This document shows positions 11,267 through 19,982 of a DNA stretch of 64,000 bases, one piece after another. Origin of the DNA: Halomonas sp. 328 (GTDB lineage: Bacteria > Pseudomonadota > Gammaproteobacteria > Pseudomonadales > Halomonadaceae); the NCBI RefSeq assembly GCF_015645095.1, contig NZ_JADOTW010000018.1:1-64000 (forward strand). The letters are read 5' to 3'. The notes under the pieces were generated by a model, which saw only the letters and a list, made by a program, of their open reading frames with translations, ran no database searches and was not told where the DNA came from. A program made the translations under genes and the position numbers. Numbering within the stretch: position 1 is the first letter of the stretch; every line of letters begins with the position of its first letter.

Positions 11267-12316
11267 GTGCCCACTCCCCGTCGCATCACCCTCAAGGACC
11301 TGGCCCGGGAGCTTGGCGTCTCCACGGCGACCGTCTCCAACGCCTTCAATCGCCCGGACCAGCTGTCGCCGGCCCTGCGCGAGCGCATCCTCGGCGAGGC
11401 CAAGCGCCTCGGCTACCGCGGGCCCGATGCCAAGGCACGCAGCCTGCGCACCGGACGCTCGCGGATCATCGCGGTGATCCTCGCCGAGAGCCTCACCTAC
11501 AGCCTCAACGATGCCGTGGCCAGCGAGCTGCTCTCCGGGGTCGCCGAGGTGCTCGACGCCCAGGGCCATACCCTGCTGCTGCTCTCCGCCCGGCAGATGC
11601 AGAGCGAGCTGCCCGGCGCCGCCAGCATGGCGGATGGCTACATCGTCTACGGCCTGATGCCCAGCGAGACCCTGCTGGAGAGCCTGCCCCCCCAGGCCCC
11701 CCTGGTGGCGGTGGACTTCGACGTCACCGGGCGCCCCTCGCTGCATGTGGACGACGAGCCGGCCTGCCACCTCATCGCCCGCCATGCCCTGGCGTCGCGG
11801 CCCCGGCGGCCGGGCATCATCAACCTGCGCCTGACCGCCGAGCCCTGCAACGGCCCCATCGTCCCCGGTCAGCGGCTGCTCGGCGCCGAGCAGACCATCA
11901 CCCGCTCGCGACTCCTGGGCTTCCATCGGGCCCTGGACGAGGCGGGCCATGACCCGGCGGTGGTGCCCATGTGGAATATCGAGGAGAACACCTTCGAGGT
12001 CTCGGCCCCGGTGATCGAGGCGATCCTCGACCTGCCCGACACCGAGCGCCCCGACCTGCTGTTGTGCATGTCGGATCGCATCGCCCTGACCGCCCTGACC
12101 CTGGCCGAGGAGCGTGGCCTGCGGGTGCCCGAGGACCTGCGCCTGACCGGCTTCGATGGCATCGCCGAGGGCCAGTACCGGGCCCCGCGCCTGACCACGG
12201 TGCGCCAGGACAGCGTCGAGAAGGGCCGCCAGGCGGCGCGCATGATCCTCGGCCTGGAGGCGCCCCGGTCGCGCACCCTCGCCACCGAGCTGTGGCTGGG
12301 CGACAGCTGCCCCTGA
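11267..12316 (+). CDS. LacI-family transcriptional regulator of the alpha-glucoside island
   Basis: A 349-residue regulator from this start. The N-terminal helix-turn-helix is clear (ITLKDLARELGVSTATVSNAFN), followed by the hinge and a periplasmic-binding-protein-like effector domain. GTG at 11267 is preferred because GAAGGA lies seven bases upstream; ATG at 11249 has no ribosome site and falls directly after the operator-like palindrome. The protein is closest in style to AglR and similar sugar repressors. Its genomic position at the end of the transport operon, and four matching palindromes, imply that it represses the porin, the transporter and itself until an alpha-glucoside binds. The effector is not known. 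Confidence 0.9.
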   Translation: MPTPRRITLKDLARELGVSTATVSNAFNRPDQLSPALRERILGEAKRLGYRGPDAKARSLRTGRSRIIAVILAESLTYSLNDAVASELLSGVAEVLDAQGHTLLLLSARQMQSELPGAASMADGYIVYGLMPSETLLESLPPQAPLVAVDFDVTGRPSLHVDDEPACHLIARHALASRPRRPGIINLRLTAEPCNGPIVPGQRLLGAEQTITRSRLLGFHRALDEAGHDPAVVPMWNIEENTFEVSAPVIEAILDLPDTERPDLLLCMSDRIALTALTLAEERGLRVPEDLRLTGFDGIAEGQYRAPRLTTVRQDSVEKGRQAARMILGLEAPRSRTLATELWLGDSCP

Positions 12317-12442
12317 GCGGTTACAGGCGACGACTCTCCGCCTCGTTCTGAAGGACTTGCAAATTCCCTGCATAATGGCTGACCAAAGCGTGCACCTCCG
12401 GATGGCATACTGCGCCGTCCTCTCGTCCCTGGAGACGCCTCG

Positions 12443-13858
12443 ATGCGGCTGCCCCGTTTCCTGCTATCGCGCCTCGGCTTCAAGCTCTTCGCGGTGATCC
12501 TGGTGGTCAACGTGGCCACCTCGGCGCTGCTCTTCGTGGGCGTCTCCCGCAGCCTCGACCGGGGCTTTATCGACTACCTGGAGACCACCCAGGCCAACCG
12601 CGCCCGCCAACTGGCCGAGGCCCTGGGCGAGGAGTGGCAGCGCCGCGGCGACTGGCAGTGGCTGCGCGAGACCCACTGGGCCTGGTATCGCCTGGTGCGC
12701 CAGCAACTGGTCGCCGGCAATGACGACCCCCGCGGCCTGGAACGCCGCCTGGGCAATGCCCGGGACTTCGTGCTCAACGACGCCCAGGGCCTGCCGGTGA
12801 TCGGCCTGCAGCAGCATCCGGACGAGGAAGAAGCCCCGGAGCTGGTCTGGCTACCCATCGAGAGCGGTGGCGAGAAGGTCGGTTCCCTGGGCTACCGGCG
12901 CCCCGAGTCGCTGATGGCGCGCATGGATCATGTGTTCCTGGAACGCCAGCAGCGCAACCTGGGCATTATCGTCGCCTCCCTGGTGGTGGCCTCGCTGCTG
13001 CTCGCCGGCGGCCTCTCCTGGTGGCTGGGGCGGCGCACCGGCGGCATGGCCCTGGCCACCCGGCGCCTCACCGAGGGCGACTACAGCATGCGCCTGAGCG
13101 AGCGCGGCCACGACGAGCTGGCCCGCCTGGCCCACGACTTCAATGTGCTGGCGGCGACCCTGGAGGCCAACCGCCAGGCCCGCAGCCGCTGGGTCTCGGA
13201 TATCGCCCACGAGCTGCGCACCCCCCTGGCGGTGCTGCATGGCGAGATCGAGGCGATGCAGGACGGCATTCGCCCCCTCGACGAAGCCAGCCTGCACTCC
13301 CTGGCCCAGGAGGTGGCACAGCTGGAGCGCCTGGTGACCGACCTGCGCCTGCTGGCCCAGAGCGATGCCGGCGCCCTGGAGGCCTCCCTGGCCCCCCTGG
13401 ACCTGAGCGAGGCCCTGGCCGGCCGGCTGGAGGAAGCCCAGGGCTGGCTGGCCGACCATGGCCTGAGCCTGGAGACCGAGATCCCGGGACCGGCGCCGAT
13501 CCGCGGCGACATGCAGCGCCTGCGCCAGCTGTGGAATAACCTGCTCGACAACAGCTGCGCCTACACCGAGGCTCCGGGCCGGCTGCGAGTGAGACTGAGC
13601 CAGACCACCGAGCGGGTCCGGGTCACCTGGGAGGACAGCGCCCCCGGGGTGCCCGAGGCGGCCCTGCCGCGGCTCACCGAACGCCTCTATCGGGTCGAAG
13701 GCTCTCGCAATCGGGCCAGCGGCGGCAGCGGCCTGGGGCTCTCCATCGCCAAGGCCCTGGTCACCACCCATGGCGGGCAGATGCACGCCTCCCCCTCGCC
13801 GCTGGGTGGATTATGCTGGACAATCGAGTTCCCCCGCCTCACGGAGGAGACCCGCTAA
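12443..13858 (+). CDS. baeS: Sensor histidine kinase BaeS
   Basis: A 471-residue membrane kinase. It has a transmembrane helix at about residues 12-35, a periplasmic domain of about 130 residues, a second helix near 172-192, HAMP, then HisKA with the phospho-acceptor His256 (IAHELRTPL) and a HATPase domain with the glycine-rich GGSGLGLSIAK motif. The response regulator follows within 24 bp and matches E. coli BaeR closely. BaeSR senses envelope stress (indole, flavonoids, misfolded periplasmic protein, some metals) in enterobacteria. The Spy-like gene next door fits that role. The signal in this organism is not evident from sequence. Confidence 0.88.
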   Translation: MRLPRFLLSRLGFKLFAVILVVNVATSALLFVGVSRSLDRGFIDYLETTQANRARQLAEALGEEWQRRGDWQWLRETHWAWYRLVRQQLVAGNDDPRGLERRLGNARDFVLNDAQGLPVIGLQQHPDEEEAPELVWLPIESGGEKVGSLGYRRPESLMARMDHVFLERQQRNLGIIVASLVVASLLLAGGLSWWLGRRTGGMALATRRLTEGDYSMRLSERGHDELARLAHDFNVLAATLEANRQARSRWVSDIAHELRTPLAVLHGEIEAMQDGIRPLDEASLHSLAQEVAQLERLVTDLRLLAQSDAGALEASLAPLDLSEALAGRLEEAQGWLADHGLSLETEIPGPAPIRGDMQRLRQLWNNLLDNSCAYTEAPGRLRVRLSQTTERVRVTWEDSAPGVPEAALPRLTERLYRVEGSRNRASGGSGLGLSIAKALVTTHGGQMHASPSPLGGLCWTIEFPRLTEETR

Positions 13859-13882
13859 GCCATGTCTGACGGAGAAGACGCC

Positions 13883-14569
13883 ATGCGCCTCAACGACACC
13901 ATCCTGGTGGTGGAAGACGAGCCGAAGATCGCCCAACTGGTGGGCGACTACCTGGCCGGCAACGGCTTCGCCTGGCACCACCTTGCCCATGGTGACGCCG
14001 TGGTCCCCTGGCTGGGCGAACAGACCCCGAGCCTGGTGCTGCTCGACCTGATGCTGCCCGGCACCGATGGCCTGACCCTGTGCCGGGAGATTCGCGCTCG
14101 CTGGCCCGCGCTTCCGGTGATCATGCTCACCGCCCGGGTCGAGGAGGTGGATCGCCTGCTGGGCCTGGAGCTTGGCGCCGACGACTATATCTGCAAGCCC
14201 TTCAGCCCCCGGGAGGTGGTGGCACGCATCAAGGCGGTGCTGCGCCGCAGCCAGGCCCTGGAGGCGCCCCCGGCGGATAACGGCCTGAGCCTCGACGACG
14301 AGGGTTGGCGGGCCCTGGCCGATGGCCACGACCTGGAGCTGACCGCGGTGGAATTCCAGTTGCTCAAGGTGATGATGCAGGCCCCCGGGCGCATCTTCTC
14401 CCGGGACCAGTTGATGGACCATATGTACCGGGACCACCGGGTGGTCTCGGAGCGCACCGTGGACAGCCATATCAAGAAGCTGCGCAAGAAGATCGCCGAT
14501 GTATGGCCGGAGCGGGAGATCATCCGCTCGGTCTATGGCGTCGGCTATAAATACCAGCCGGAGGAGTAG
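13883..14569 (+). CDS. baeR: Response regulator BaeR (OmpR family)
   Basis: A 228-residue OmpR/PhoB-type regulator. The receiver has VVEDEP near the N-terminus and the phosphorylated Asp55 in LLDLMLPGTDG; the run from there through LGADDYICKP and SPREVVARIKAVLRR is strongly BaeR-like. The C-terminal winged helix (ERTVDSHIKKLRKKI) binds DNA. ATG at 13883 is preferred because GGAG lies eight bases upstream. An in-frame ATG at 13862, directly after the baeS stop, would add seven residues. It probably activates the Spy-like gene 272 bp downstream. Confidence 0.9.
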   Translation: MRLNDTILVVEDEPKIAQLVGDYLAGNGFAWHHLAHGDAVVPWLGEQTPSLVLLDLMLPGTDGLTLCREIRARWPALPVIMLTARVEEVDRLLGLELGADDYICKPFSPREVVARIKAVLRRSQALEAPPADNGLSLDDEGWRALADGHDLELTAVEFQLLKVMMQAPGRIFSRDQLMDHMYRDHRVVSERTVDSHIKKLRKKIADVWPEREIIRSVYGVGYKYQPEE

Positions 14570-14594
14570 TTCGCCGGACTGTTGGTGACGGCCC

Positions 14595-14727
14595 AAGGGG
14601 CGCTGGGGGCAGGTCGAAGCGGAGCTCATTCTTCAAGGATGAAGAATGGAGCGCCCAGGGACGGGTTCACAGCGTCTTCGCGGGGGTCCGGCCTTCCGGG
14701 TGCCTGCCCCCAGAGTAGCCCCGCGCC
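14595..14727 (-). repeat. Dispersed intergenic element, copy A (133 bp)
   Basis: Read on the minus strand it starts with GGCGCGGGGCTA and CTGGGGGCAGG, contains CGCTGTGAACCC and TGGGCGCT, and ends in CCTGCCCCCAGCGCCCCTT. The same blocks in the same order occur at 31078-31274. The ends form inverted repeats (CTGGGGGCAGG). Copy A also carries an internal hairpin (CATTCTTCA/TGAAGAATG). It fills most of the 272-bp gap between baeR and the Spy-like gene. Confidence 0.75.
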
Positions 14728-14841
14728 AAAACCGATAGCTTGAGAAACGAAATAAGATCATCGCTTCCCCGAAGCTTGCACCCTCCCTGCACAAGCGGCG
14801 ACGACACTCTAGGCATCGACACACCGCAAAGGAGCCTTTCG

Positions 14842-15519
14842 ATGCCGATCACCCGCAAGCTGCTGATGCCCGCCCTGCTCTCCCTGGCCATCGCCCCCCT
14901 GTCGCTGACCGCCCTGGCCGATGGCCACCGCGGCGGCTCTCACGCTGGCCCTTATGACGGCGGCCCCCGCGCAGAGACCCTGCTGGAACGCCTCGACCTG
15001 GACGCCGAGACCCGCGCCGCCCTCGAAGCGACCCGTGATGCCCATCGTCAGGCCTATCGGGAACTGCGCGAGCAGGACTTCGACGACCGCGAGACGCGTC
15101 GCGAGGCCTACCGGGCGCTCCACGCCGAGCACCGCGCCGAGCTGGATGAGCTGCTCGACGAGGAGCAGCGCCAGGCCCTCGCCGAGGCCCGCCAGGAGCA
15201 CCGCGAGGCCCGCCGTGCCGCCATGCAGACGCGCCTGGACGCGGTGATCGACGGCTGGGAACTCTCCGCGGAGCAGCATGAGGCCCTGAACACGACACGC
15301 GAGGCCATTGCCAGCGACCTGGCCGAGTTCCGCGACCGGGAGTTCGACAACCGGGAGGCGCGCCGCGAGGCGATGGCCGAACTGCGCGACGCTCACCATG
15401 CCGACCTCGCCGAGATCCTCGACGAGGCCCAGCTCGACGAACTCAAGGAGGCCCTGCGCCCGAGCCGCGGCGACCACCACGGCAAGGGCCGCGACCGTCA
15501 CCGCCACCAGGGCGATTGA
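14842..15519 (+). CDS. Spy/CpxP-like periplasmic protein with two LTXXQ-type repeats
   Basis: A 225-residue secreted protein with a signal peptide (cleavage near residue 26, after ALA). The mature part is almost entirely charged helix. It has two tandem units, about residues 47-115 and 133-200, each with a short hydrophobic start, then RDxxFDxREARREA-like and Glu/Leu-rich ends. Spy of E. coli is a single-unit ATP-independent chaperone controlled by BaeR and CpxR. This protein has two units and a His-rich C-terminal tail (HHGKGRDRHRHQ), which may bind metal. AAAGGAG eight bases before the ATG supports this start. A rho-independent terminator follows. Chaperone function is inferred. Confidence 0.8.
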   Translation: MPITRKLLMPALLSLAIAPLSLTALADGHRGGSHAGPYDGGPRAETLLERLDLDAETRAALEATRDAHRQAYRELREQDFDDRETRREAYRALHAEHRAELDELLDEEQRQALAEARQEHREARRAAMQTRLDAVIDGWELSAEQHEALNTTREAIASDLAEFRDREFDNREARREAMAELRDAHHADLAEILDEAQLDELKEALRPSRGDHHGKGRDRHRHQGD

Positions 15520-15546
15520 TCCCGGCCTCACCCCACAGCACGCTCC

Positions 15547-15578
15547 GACACCCGGCCACCGCCGGGTGTCGTCGTTTT
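15547..15578 (+). terminator. Rho-independent terminator after the Spy-like gene
   Basis: A ten-base-pair stem (GACACCCGGC/GCCGGGTGTC, loop CACC) followed by GTCGTTTT on the plus strand. Confidence 0.85.
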
Positions 15579-15635
15579 CACGGCCACTCCACGCTCTCTC
15601 CTCGACCCCGGGTTGAAGATCCCTCGAGAAGTGCG

Positions 15636-15661
15636 TATTTTATTTGAACGGGCAATTAATA
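15636..15661. promoter_or_regulatory. Inverted repeat arm 1 upstream of betT (BetI-like box)
   Basis: This 26-bp stretch (core TTGAACGGGCAATTAA) matches the reverse complement of 15823-15848 with five mismatches. The TTGAACG...CAAT core resembles operators of the choline-responsive TetR-type regulator BetI, as I remember them. The 399-bp gap 15520-15918 holds no gene; it is AT-rich compared with its surroundings and looks like a regulatory region. Confidence 0.5.
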
Positions 15662-15822
15662 AAAATCCATTATGCATTAGCGATTGCCGGTCGCCTCGTC
15701 GACCGCGCCAGGGAAGCCCAATGGCTCCCTCACTTGCCCCGATGCGACGTTTATCGCGTGTCTTGTATCCCGTTGCGACCCCGGCCGACCCAGAGGCAGG
15801 CAAGACGATGAGATCACCGCTA

Positions 15823-15848
15823 TTTTAATTGTGCGTTCAATCAAAATA
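15823..15848. promoter_or_regulatory. Inverted repeat arm 2 upstream of betT (BetI-like box)
   Basis: Opposite-orientation copy of 15636-15661 (core TTAATTGTGCGTTCAA), ending 70 bp before the betT start. Two sites about 187 bp apart could bind the same regulator and loop the intervening DNA. No betI gene is in this window. Confidence 0.5.
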
Positions 15849-15918
15849 ACGACGATCCCATCCCCCTGCGCCCGGCCCACGGGGCGAGACACAACATCAA
15901 TAACTCAGGGAGTCCCCC

Positions 15919-17958
15919 ATGAATCAAGACAACCTGCGACGAGACCGGCTCAACCCCGCCGTCTTCCACGGCTCGGTGGCCGGTATCCTGGTCTTCCTCG
16001 TCCTGACCATGACCTTCACCGACCAGGCCGGCGCCTTCTTCGACGCCGCCCTGGCCTGGGTCAACGAAACCTTCGGCTGGTACTACATGCTGGCGGTGGT
16101 GGCCTACCTGGTCTTCGTGATCCTGATCGGCTGCTCGCGCTTCGGCAGCATCCGCCTGGGCCCCGACCATGCCCGGCCGGAGTTCTCGCTGCTCTCCTGG
16201 TCGGCGATGCTGTTCGCCGCCGGCATCGGCATCGACCTGCTGTTCTTCAGCGTCGCCGAGCCGGTGGCCCACTACCTGGCGCCGCCGGACATGACCCCGG
16301 AGAGCCAGGAGGCGATGCGCGCCGCCGTGGTCCAGACCTTCATGCACTGGGGCCTCTCCGGCTGGGGCCTCTATGTGCTGATGGGCATGGCCCTGGCCTA
16401 CTTCAGCTACCGCCACCGTTTGCCCCTGGCGATTCGCAGCGCCCTCTACCCGCTGCTGGGCAAGCGCATCTATGGCCCCATCGGCCATGCGGTGGACATC
16501 ACCGCGGTGATCTCCACGGTGTTCGGCATCGCCACCAGCCTCGGCATCGGGGTGATGCAGCTCAACTACGGCCTCAACTACATGTTCGACGTGCCGGAGA
16601 GCCTCTCGGTGCAGGTGATCCTGATCGCCCTGGTGGTGATCATGGCCACCATCTCGGTGGTCAGCGGCGTGGAGAAGGGCATCCGCCGTCTCTCCGAGTT
16701 CAATATGCTGCTGGCCCTCGCGCTGCTGCTCTTCGTGCTCTTCCAGGGCCACACCCTGCAACTGCTCGACAAGCTGGTGAACAACGCCGGCGACTACTTC
16801 GCCGGCTTCGTGGCCAAGAGCTTCGACACCTACGCCTTCGCCGGCGAGGAAGCCAGCGAGTGGAAGATGTGGTGGACCGTCTTCTTCTGGGGCTGGTGGA
16901 TCGCCTGGACCCCCTTCGTCGGCCTCTTCCTGGCGCGCATCTCCCGCGGGCGCACCATCCGCGAATTCGTCGCCGGAGCCCTCGGCATCCCGCTGGCCTT
17001 CATGATGGTGTGGATGTCGGTGTTCGGTAACAGCGGCATCGAGCTAGTGGCCCAGGGCGCCGTGGAGCTGGGCGAGCAGGCCCTCTCTACCCCCCAGACC
17101 ACCATGTACACCCTGCTGGAGTCCTACCCCTGGGTCGGCCTGACCGCCGCCGTGGTCACCATCCTGGGCATCGTCTTCTTCGTCACCTCGGCGGACTCCG
17201 GGGCCCTGGTGATGGCCAACTTCACCTCCATCCTCTCCGACGTCAACCACGACGCCCCGGTGCGCCTGCGCATCTTCTGGTCGGCGGTGATCGGCCTGGT
17301 GACCGTGGCCCTGCTGATGGCCGGCGGCCTGGCGGCGCTGCAGAGCGCCGTGGTGGTCACCGCCCTGCCCTTCTCGCTGGTGATCTTCGCCATCATGGCG
17401 GGCCTCTACCGGGCCCTGCGCATGGAGGGCGACAAGGCCGACGCCCGGCGCCGCATCGCCGGCACCGCCCCCGGTGGCGACTGGCGCGAGCGCCTCGACC
17501 GGGCCCTGGACACCTCCACCCGGGCCGGCGCCGCCGCCACCATCGAGCACGCCATTCGTCCGGCCCTGACCCAGTTCGCCGAGGAGCTCACGAACCGCGG
17601 CCAGAGCGCCAGCGTCAGCGAGGAGCAGGTCGAGGGTGAGCCCTTGCCGCGGCTCACCCTGCAGGTGGACTTCGAGGAGGCCCAGAGCTTCGTCTACCAG
17701 ATCCGTCCCCACCGCATGCGAGCGCCCAGCTTCCTGCCGGCGGATGACGACTACTACCTGCGCCTGGATGTCTATCTGGCCGAGGGTGGCCTGGGCCAGG
17801 ACCTCAACGGCCATACCCGTGGCCAGGTGATCAGCGACGTGCTGGCCGAGTACGAGCGCCACCTGGAGTTCCTGGCCCTGTCCCGCGCCGACAGCGCCAA
17901 TGTCCACGCCATGCCCGGCGCCGTCGGGGACCTCCCCGAGCAGGCCCCGGAGACCTGA
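15919..17958 (+). CDS. betT: BCCT-family osmolyte transporter, BetT type
   Basis: A 679-residue sodium- or proton-coupled carrier for choline or a related trimethylammonium compound. About twelve transmembrane helices fill residues 15-500. The BCCT signatures are clear: GIGIDLLFFSVAEP near residue 110 and the tryptophan-rich MWWTVFFWGWWIAWTPF box near residue 316. The cytoplasmic C-terminal tail of about 170 residues is characteristic of BetT and is needed for osmotic activation in that protein. AGGGAG precedes the ATG. It is transcribed alone, between an AT-rich regulatory region and a strong terminator. Choline is the likeliest substrate; glycine betaine cannot be excluded. Confidence 0.9.
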   Translation: MNQDNLRRDRLNPAVFHGSVAGILVFLVLTMTFTDQAGAFFDAALAWVNETFGWYYMLAVVAYLVFVILIGCSRFGSIRLGPDHARPEFSLLSWSAMLFAAGIGIDLLFFSVAEPVAHYLAPPDMTPESQEAMRAAVVQTFMHWGLSGWGLYVLMGMALAYFSYRHRLPLAIRSALYPLLGKRIYGPIGHAVDITAVISTVFGIATSLGIGVMQLNYGLNYMFDVPESLSVQVILIALVVIMATISVVSGVEKGIRRLSEFNMLLALALLLFVLFQGHTLQLLDKLVNNAGDYFAGFVAKSFDTYAFAGEEASEWKMWWTVFFWGWWIAWTPFVGLFLARISRGRTIREFVAGALGIPLAFMMVWMSVFGNSGIELVAQGAVELGEQALSTPQTTMYTLLESYPWVGLTAAVVTILGIVFFVTSADSGALVMANFTSILSDVNHDAPVRLRIFWSAVIGLVTVALLMAGGLAALQSAVVVTALPFSLVIFAIMAGLYRALRMEGDKADARRRIAGTAPGGDWRERLDRALDTSTRAGAAATIEHAIRPALTQFAEELTNRGQSASVSEEQVEGEPLPRLTLQVDFEEAQSFVYQIRPHRMRAPSFLPADDDYYLRLDVYLAEGGLGQDLNGHTRGQVISDVLAEYERHLEFLALSRADSANVHAMPGAVGDLPEQAPET

Positions 17959-17980
17959 GCCGGTATTCCACCCCGGTCCT

Positions 17981-18011
17981 GACAGCGGCTCCCCATCGGG
18001 GAGCCGCTGTC
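17981..18011 (+). terminator. Strong hairpin terminator after betT
   Basis: A perfect 14-bp stem (GACAGCGGCTCCCC and its complement) with a 3-nt loop, followed by GTTTCC. The U-run is short but the stem is very stable. Confidence 0.8.
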
Positions 18012-18095
18012 GTTTCCTGACGATCGTCGACTTGTGGCAGTGCAACAGGCGGGAGTAACGTGATCGCCCGATCCTGCCCCTCGACGGAGTCGACC

Positions 18096-19841
18096 ATGTC
18101 CCGTCCCCAAGCTTCGCCCCGCTATCGGCTCCCCTTGCCCGGCAGCGCCCTGGTCGCCGCCTGGCGGCAGGGCTATGGCCTCGCCGAGCTGCGCCGTGAC
18201 CTGCTGGCCGGCCTGACCATCGGCATCGTCGCCGTGCCGCTCTCCATGGCCCTGGCCATCGCCACCGGCGTGCCGCCCCAGCACGGCCTCTACACCGCCA
18301 TCGTCGCCGGCGCGATCATCGCCCTGACCGGCGGCTCCCGCTTCAACATCTCCGGCCCCACCGCGGCCTTCGTGGTCATCCTCTTCCCCATCGTCGCCAG
18401 TCACGGCCTGGGGGGCCTGCTGATCGCCACCCTGATGGCGGGACTGATCCTGGTGGCCCTGGGCCTGGCCCGGCTCGGCAACCTGATCCAGTTCGTTCCT
18501 TACCCGGTGGTGCTCGGCTTCACCGCCGGCATCGCCGTGGTGATCGCCCTGCTGCAGCTCCCCGACTTCCTCGGCCTGGCCGATGTCGAGCTCGGCGACA
18601 GCACCCTGCACAACCTGGCCGCCATTATCCGTGCCCTGCCGGGCGTGGCGCCGGCCGAGCTCGGCGTCGGGCTGGTGACGCTGGCCAGCCTGATCCTCTG
18701 GCCAAGACTGAAGCTGCCGATCCCCGCGCCCCTGGTCGGCCTGGCGGTCGGTACCCTGGCGGCACTGGCCATGGTGCCGCTGGGCGTGGAGATCGACACC
18801 ATCGCCTCGCGCTTCCGTTGGGAATTCCAGGGCCAGAGCGGCAGCGGGATTCCTCCCTTCGCCCCCGCCCTGCTGCTGCCCTGGCAGCTGCCCGGCCCCG
18901 ATGGCCTGCCGCTCCGGGTGGACTTCGCCCTGATCCGCGAGCTGCTCGGCCCGGCGCTGGCCATCGCCATGCTGGCCGCCATCGAGTCGCTGCTCTGCGC
19001 GGTGGTCGCCGACGGCCTGACCCGCACCCGTCACGATCCCAATGCCGAACTGATCGGCCAGGGGCTCGGCAACCTGGCGGTGCCCTTCTTCGGCGGCATC
19101 ACCGCCACCGCCGCCCTGGCCCGTACCGCCACCAATATCCGCAGCGGCGCCGTCTCGCCACTGGCCGCGGTGGTTCACGCCCTGGTGGTGCTGCTGGCGG
19201 TGGTGGCCCTGGCCGGCGTGCTCGGCCAGGTGCCCATGGCGGCCCTGGCGGCCCTGCTGTTCGTCATCGCCTGGAACATGAGCGAGGCGCGGCACTTCAT
19301 GCATACCCTGCGGAGCGCTTCCGGCAGCGACGTGGCCATCCTCGTGATCTGCTTCGGGCTTACGGTCATCGTCGACATGGTGCTGGCGGTGGCGGTGGGT
19401 ATCGGCCTGGCGGCCGCGCTCTTTATCCGCCGCATGGCCCACCTCACCGAGGCCCGGCGGCTGCGGGCCGACGAACACGAGGCACCTCCCGGGCTACCAA
19501 GGGAGGTCGCCCTCTACGACATCAAGGGCCCGCTGTTCTTCGGGGCCGCCGAGAAGGCCCTCGCCTCGTTGCGGGTGGTCGACCCGGAAGTGCGCGTGGT
19601 GATGGTCGACATGCGCCACGTGCCGAGCCTCGATGCCACCGCCATCGTCGCCCTGCAGTCGCTGGTGGAGGAGCTGCGCTCCCGGGGCGTCAGGCTGATC
19701 CTGGTCGGGCTCCCCGCCCGCCTCGCCTTGAAGCTGAAGCGGGCCGGGCTGCGCCGCGAGGCCGGCCGCCTGGCCATGGTCGCCCACCAGGCCCAGGCAG
19801 TACGGCTGGCCGAGCGCTGGCTGACCGCACCGGGCAACTGA
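18096..19841 (+). CDS. SulP-family anion transporter with STAS domain
   Basis: A 581-residue inner-membrane transporter. About 10-14 helices occupy residues 20-430. The SulP block around ATGVPPQHGLYTAIVAG (near residue 60) and FNISGPTAAFVV (near 85) is present. The C-terminal cytoplasmic STAS domain (about 455-570) contains the VDMRHVPSLDATAI loop. SulP proteins carry sulfate, bicarbonate or dicarboxylates, and sequence alone does not separate these. ATG at 18096 has GGAG six bases upstream; GTG at 18060 is an alternative that would add twelve residues. It stands alone between two hairpins, with no sulfur gene or carbonic anhydrase next to it. Confidence 0.88.
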   Translation: MSRPQASPRYRLPLPGSALVAAWRQGYGLAELRRDLLAGLTIGIVAVPLSMALAIATGVPPQHGLYTAIVAGAIIALTGGSRFNISGPTAAFVVILFPIVASHGLGGLLIATLMAGLILVALGLARLGNLIQFVPYPVVLGFTAGIAVVIALLQLPDFLGLADVELGDSTLHNLAAIIRALPGVAPAELGVGLVTLASLILWPRLKLPIPAPLVGLAVGTLAALAMVPLGVEIDTIASRFRWEFQGQSGSGIPPFAPALLLPWQLPGPDGLPLRVDFALIRELLGPALAIAMLAAIESLLCAVVADGLTRTRHDPNAELIGQGLGNLAVPFFGGITATAALARTATNIRSGAVSPLAAVVHALVVLLAVVALAGVLGQVPMAALAALLFVIAWNMSEARHFMHTLRSASGSDVAILVICFGLTVIVDMVLAVAVGIGLAAALFIRRMAHLTEARRLRADEHEAPPGLPREVALYDIKGPLFFGAAEKALASLRVVDPEVRVVMVDMRHVPSLDATAIVALQSLVEELRSRGVRLILVGLPARLALKLKRAGLRREAGRLAMVAHQAQAVRLAERWLTAPGN

Positions 19842-19900
19842 GCGAGCCGCCCCAAGCATGCCCGGCGCAGCGGGCAACCCGGGTTAGAGCGCCCGCGCCC

Positions 19901-19944
19901 CGACAACGACGACGGCGGCCTCGAGGCCACCGTCGTCGTTGTCG
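19901..19944. terminator. Bidirectional hairpin between SulP and cupin genes
   Basis: A 20-bp stem with one mismatch and loop TCGA. It lies between two convergent genes and has no U-run. Its first arm starts with GCCCCGACAACGACGACG, also found in the hairpin region near 47592. Confidence 0.7.
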
Positions 19945-19982
19945 AGGGCTGTACTGGCACATCAGCCAGTCAGGGGTAGCGC

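Noticed and set aside
18060-18095. Upstream GTG start for the SulP gene
   Set aside because: GGGAG precedes it, but the twelve added residues look unlike a SulP N-terminus; the ATG at 18096 has a well-spaced GGAG. Left as an alternative.
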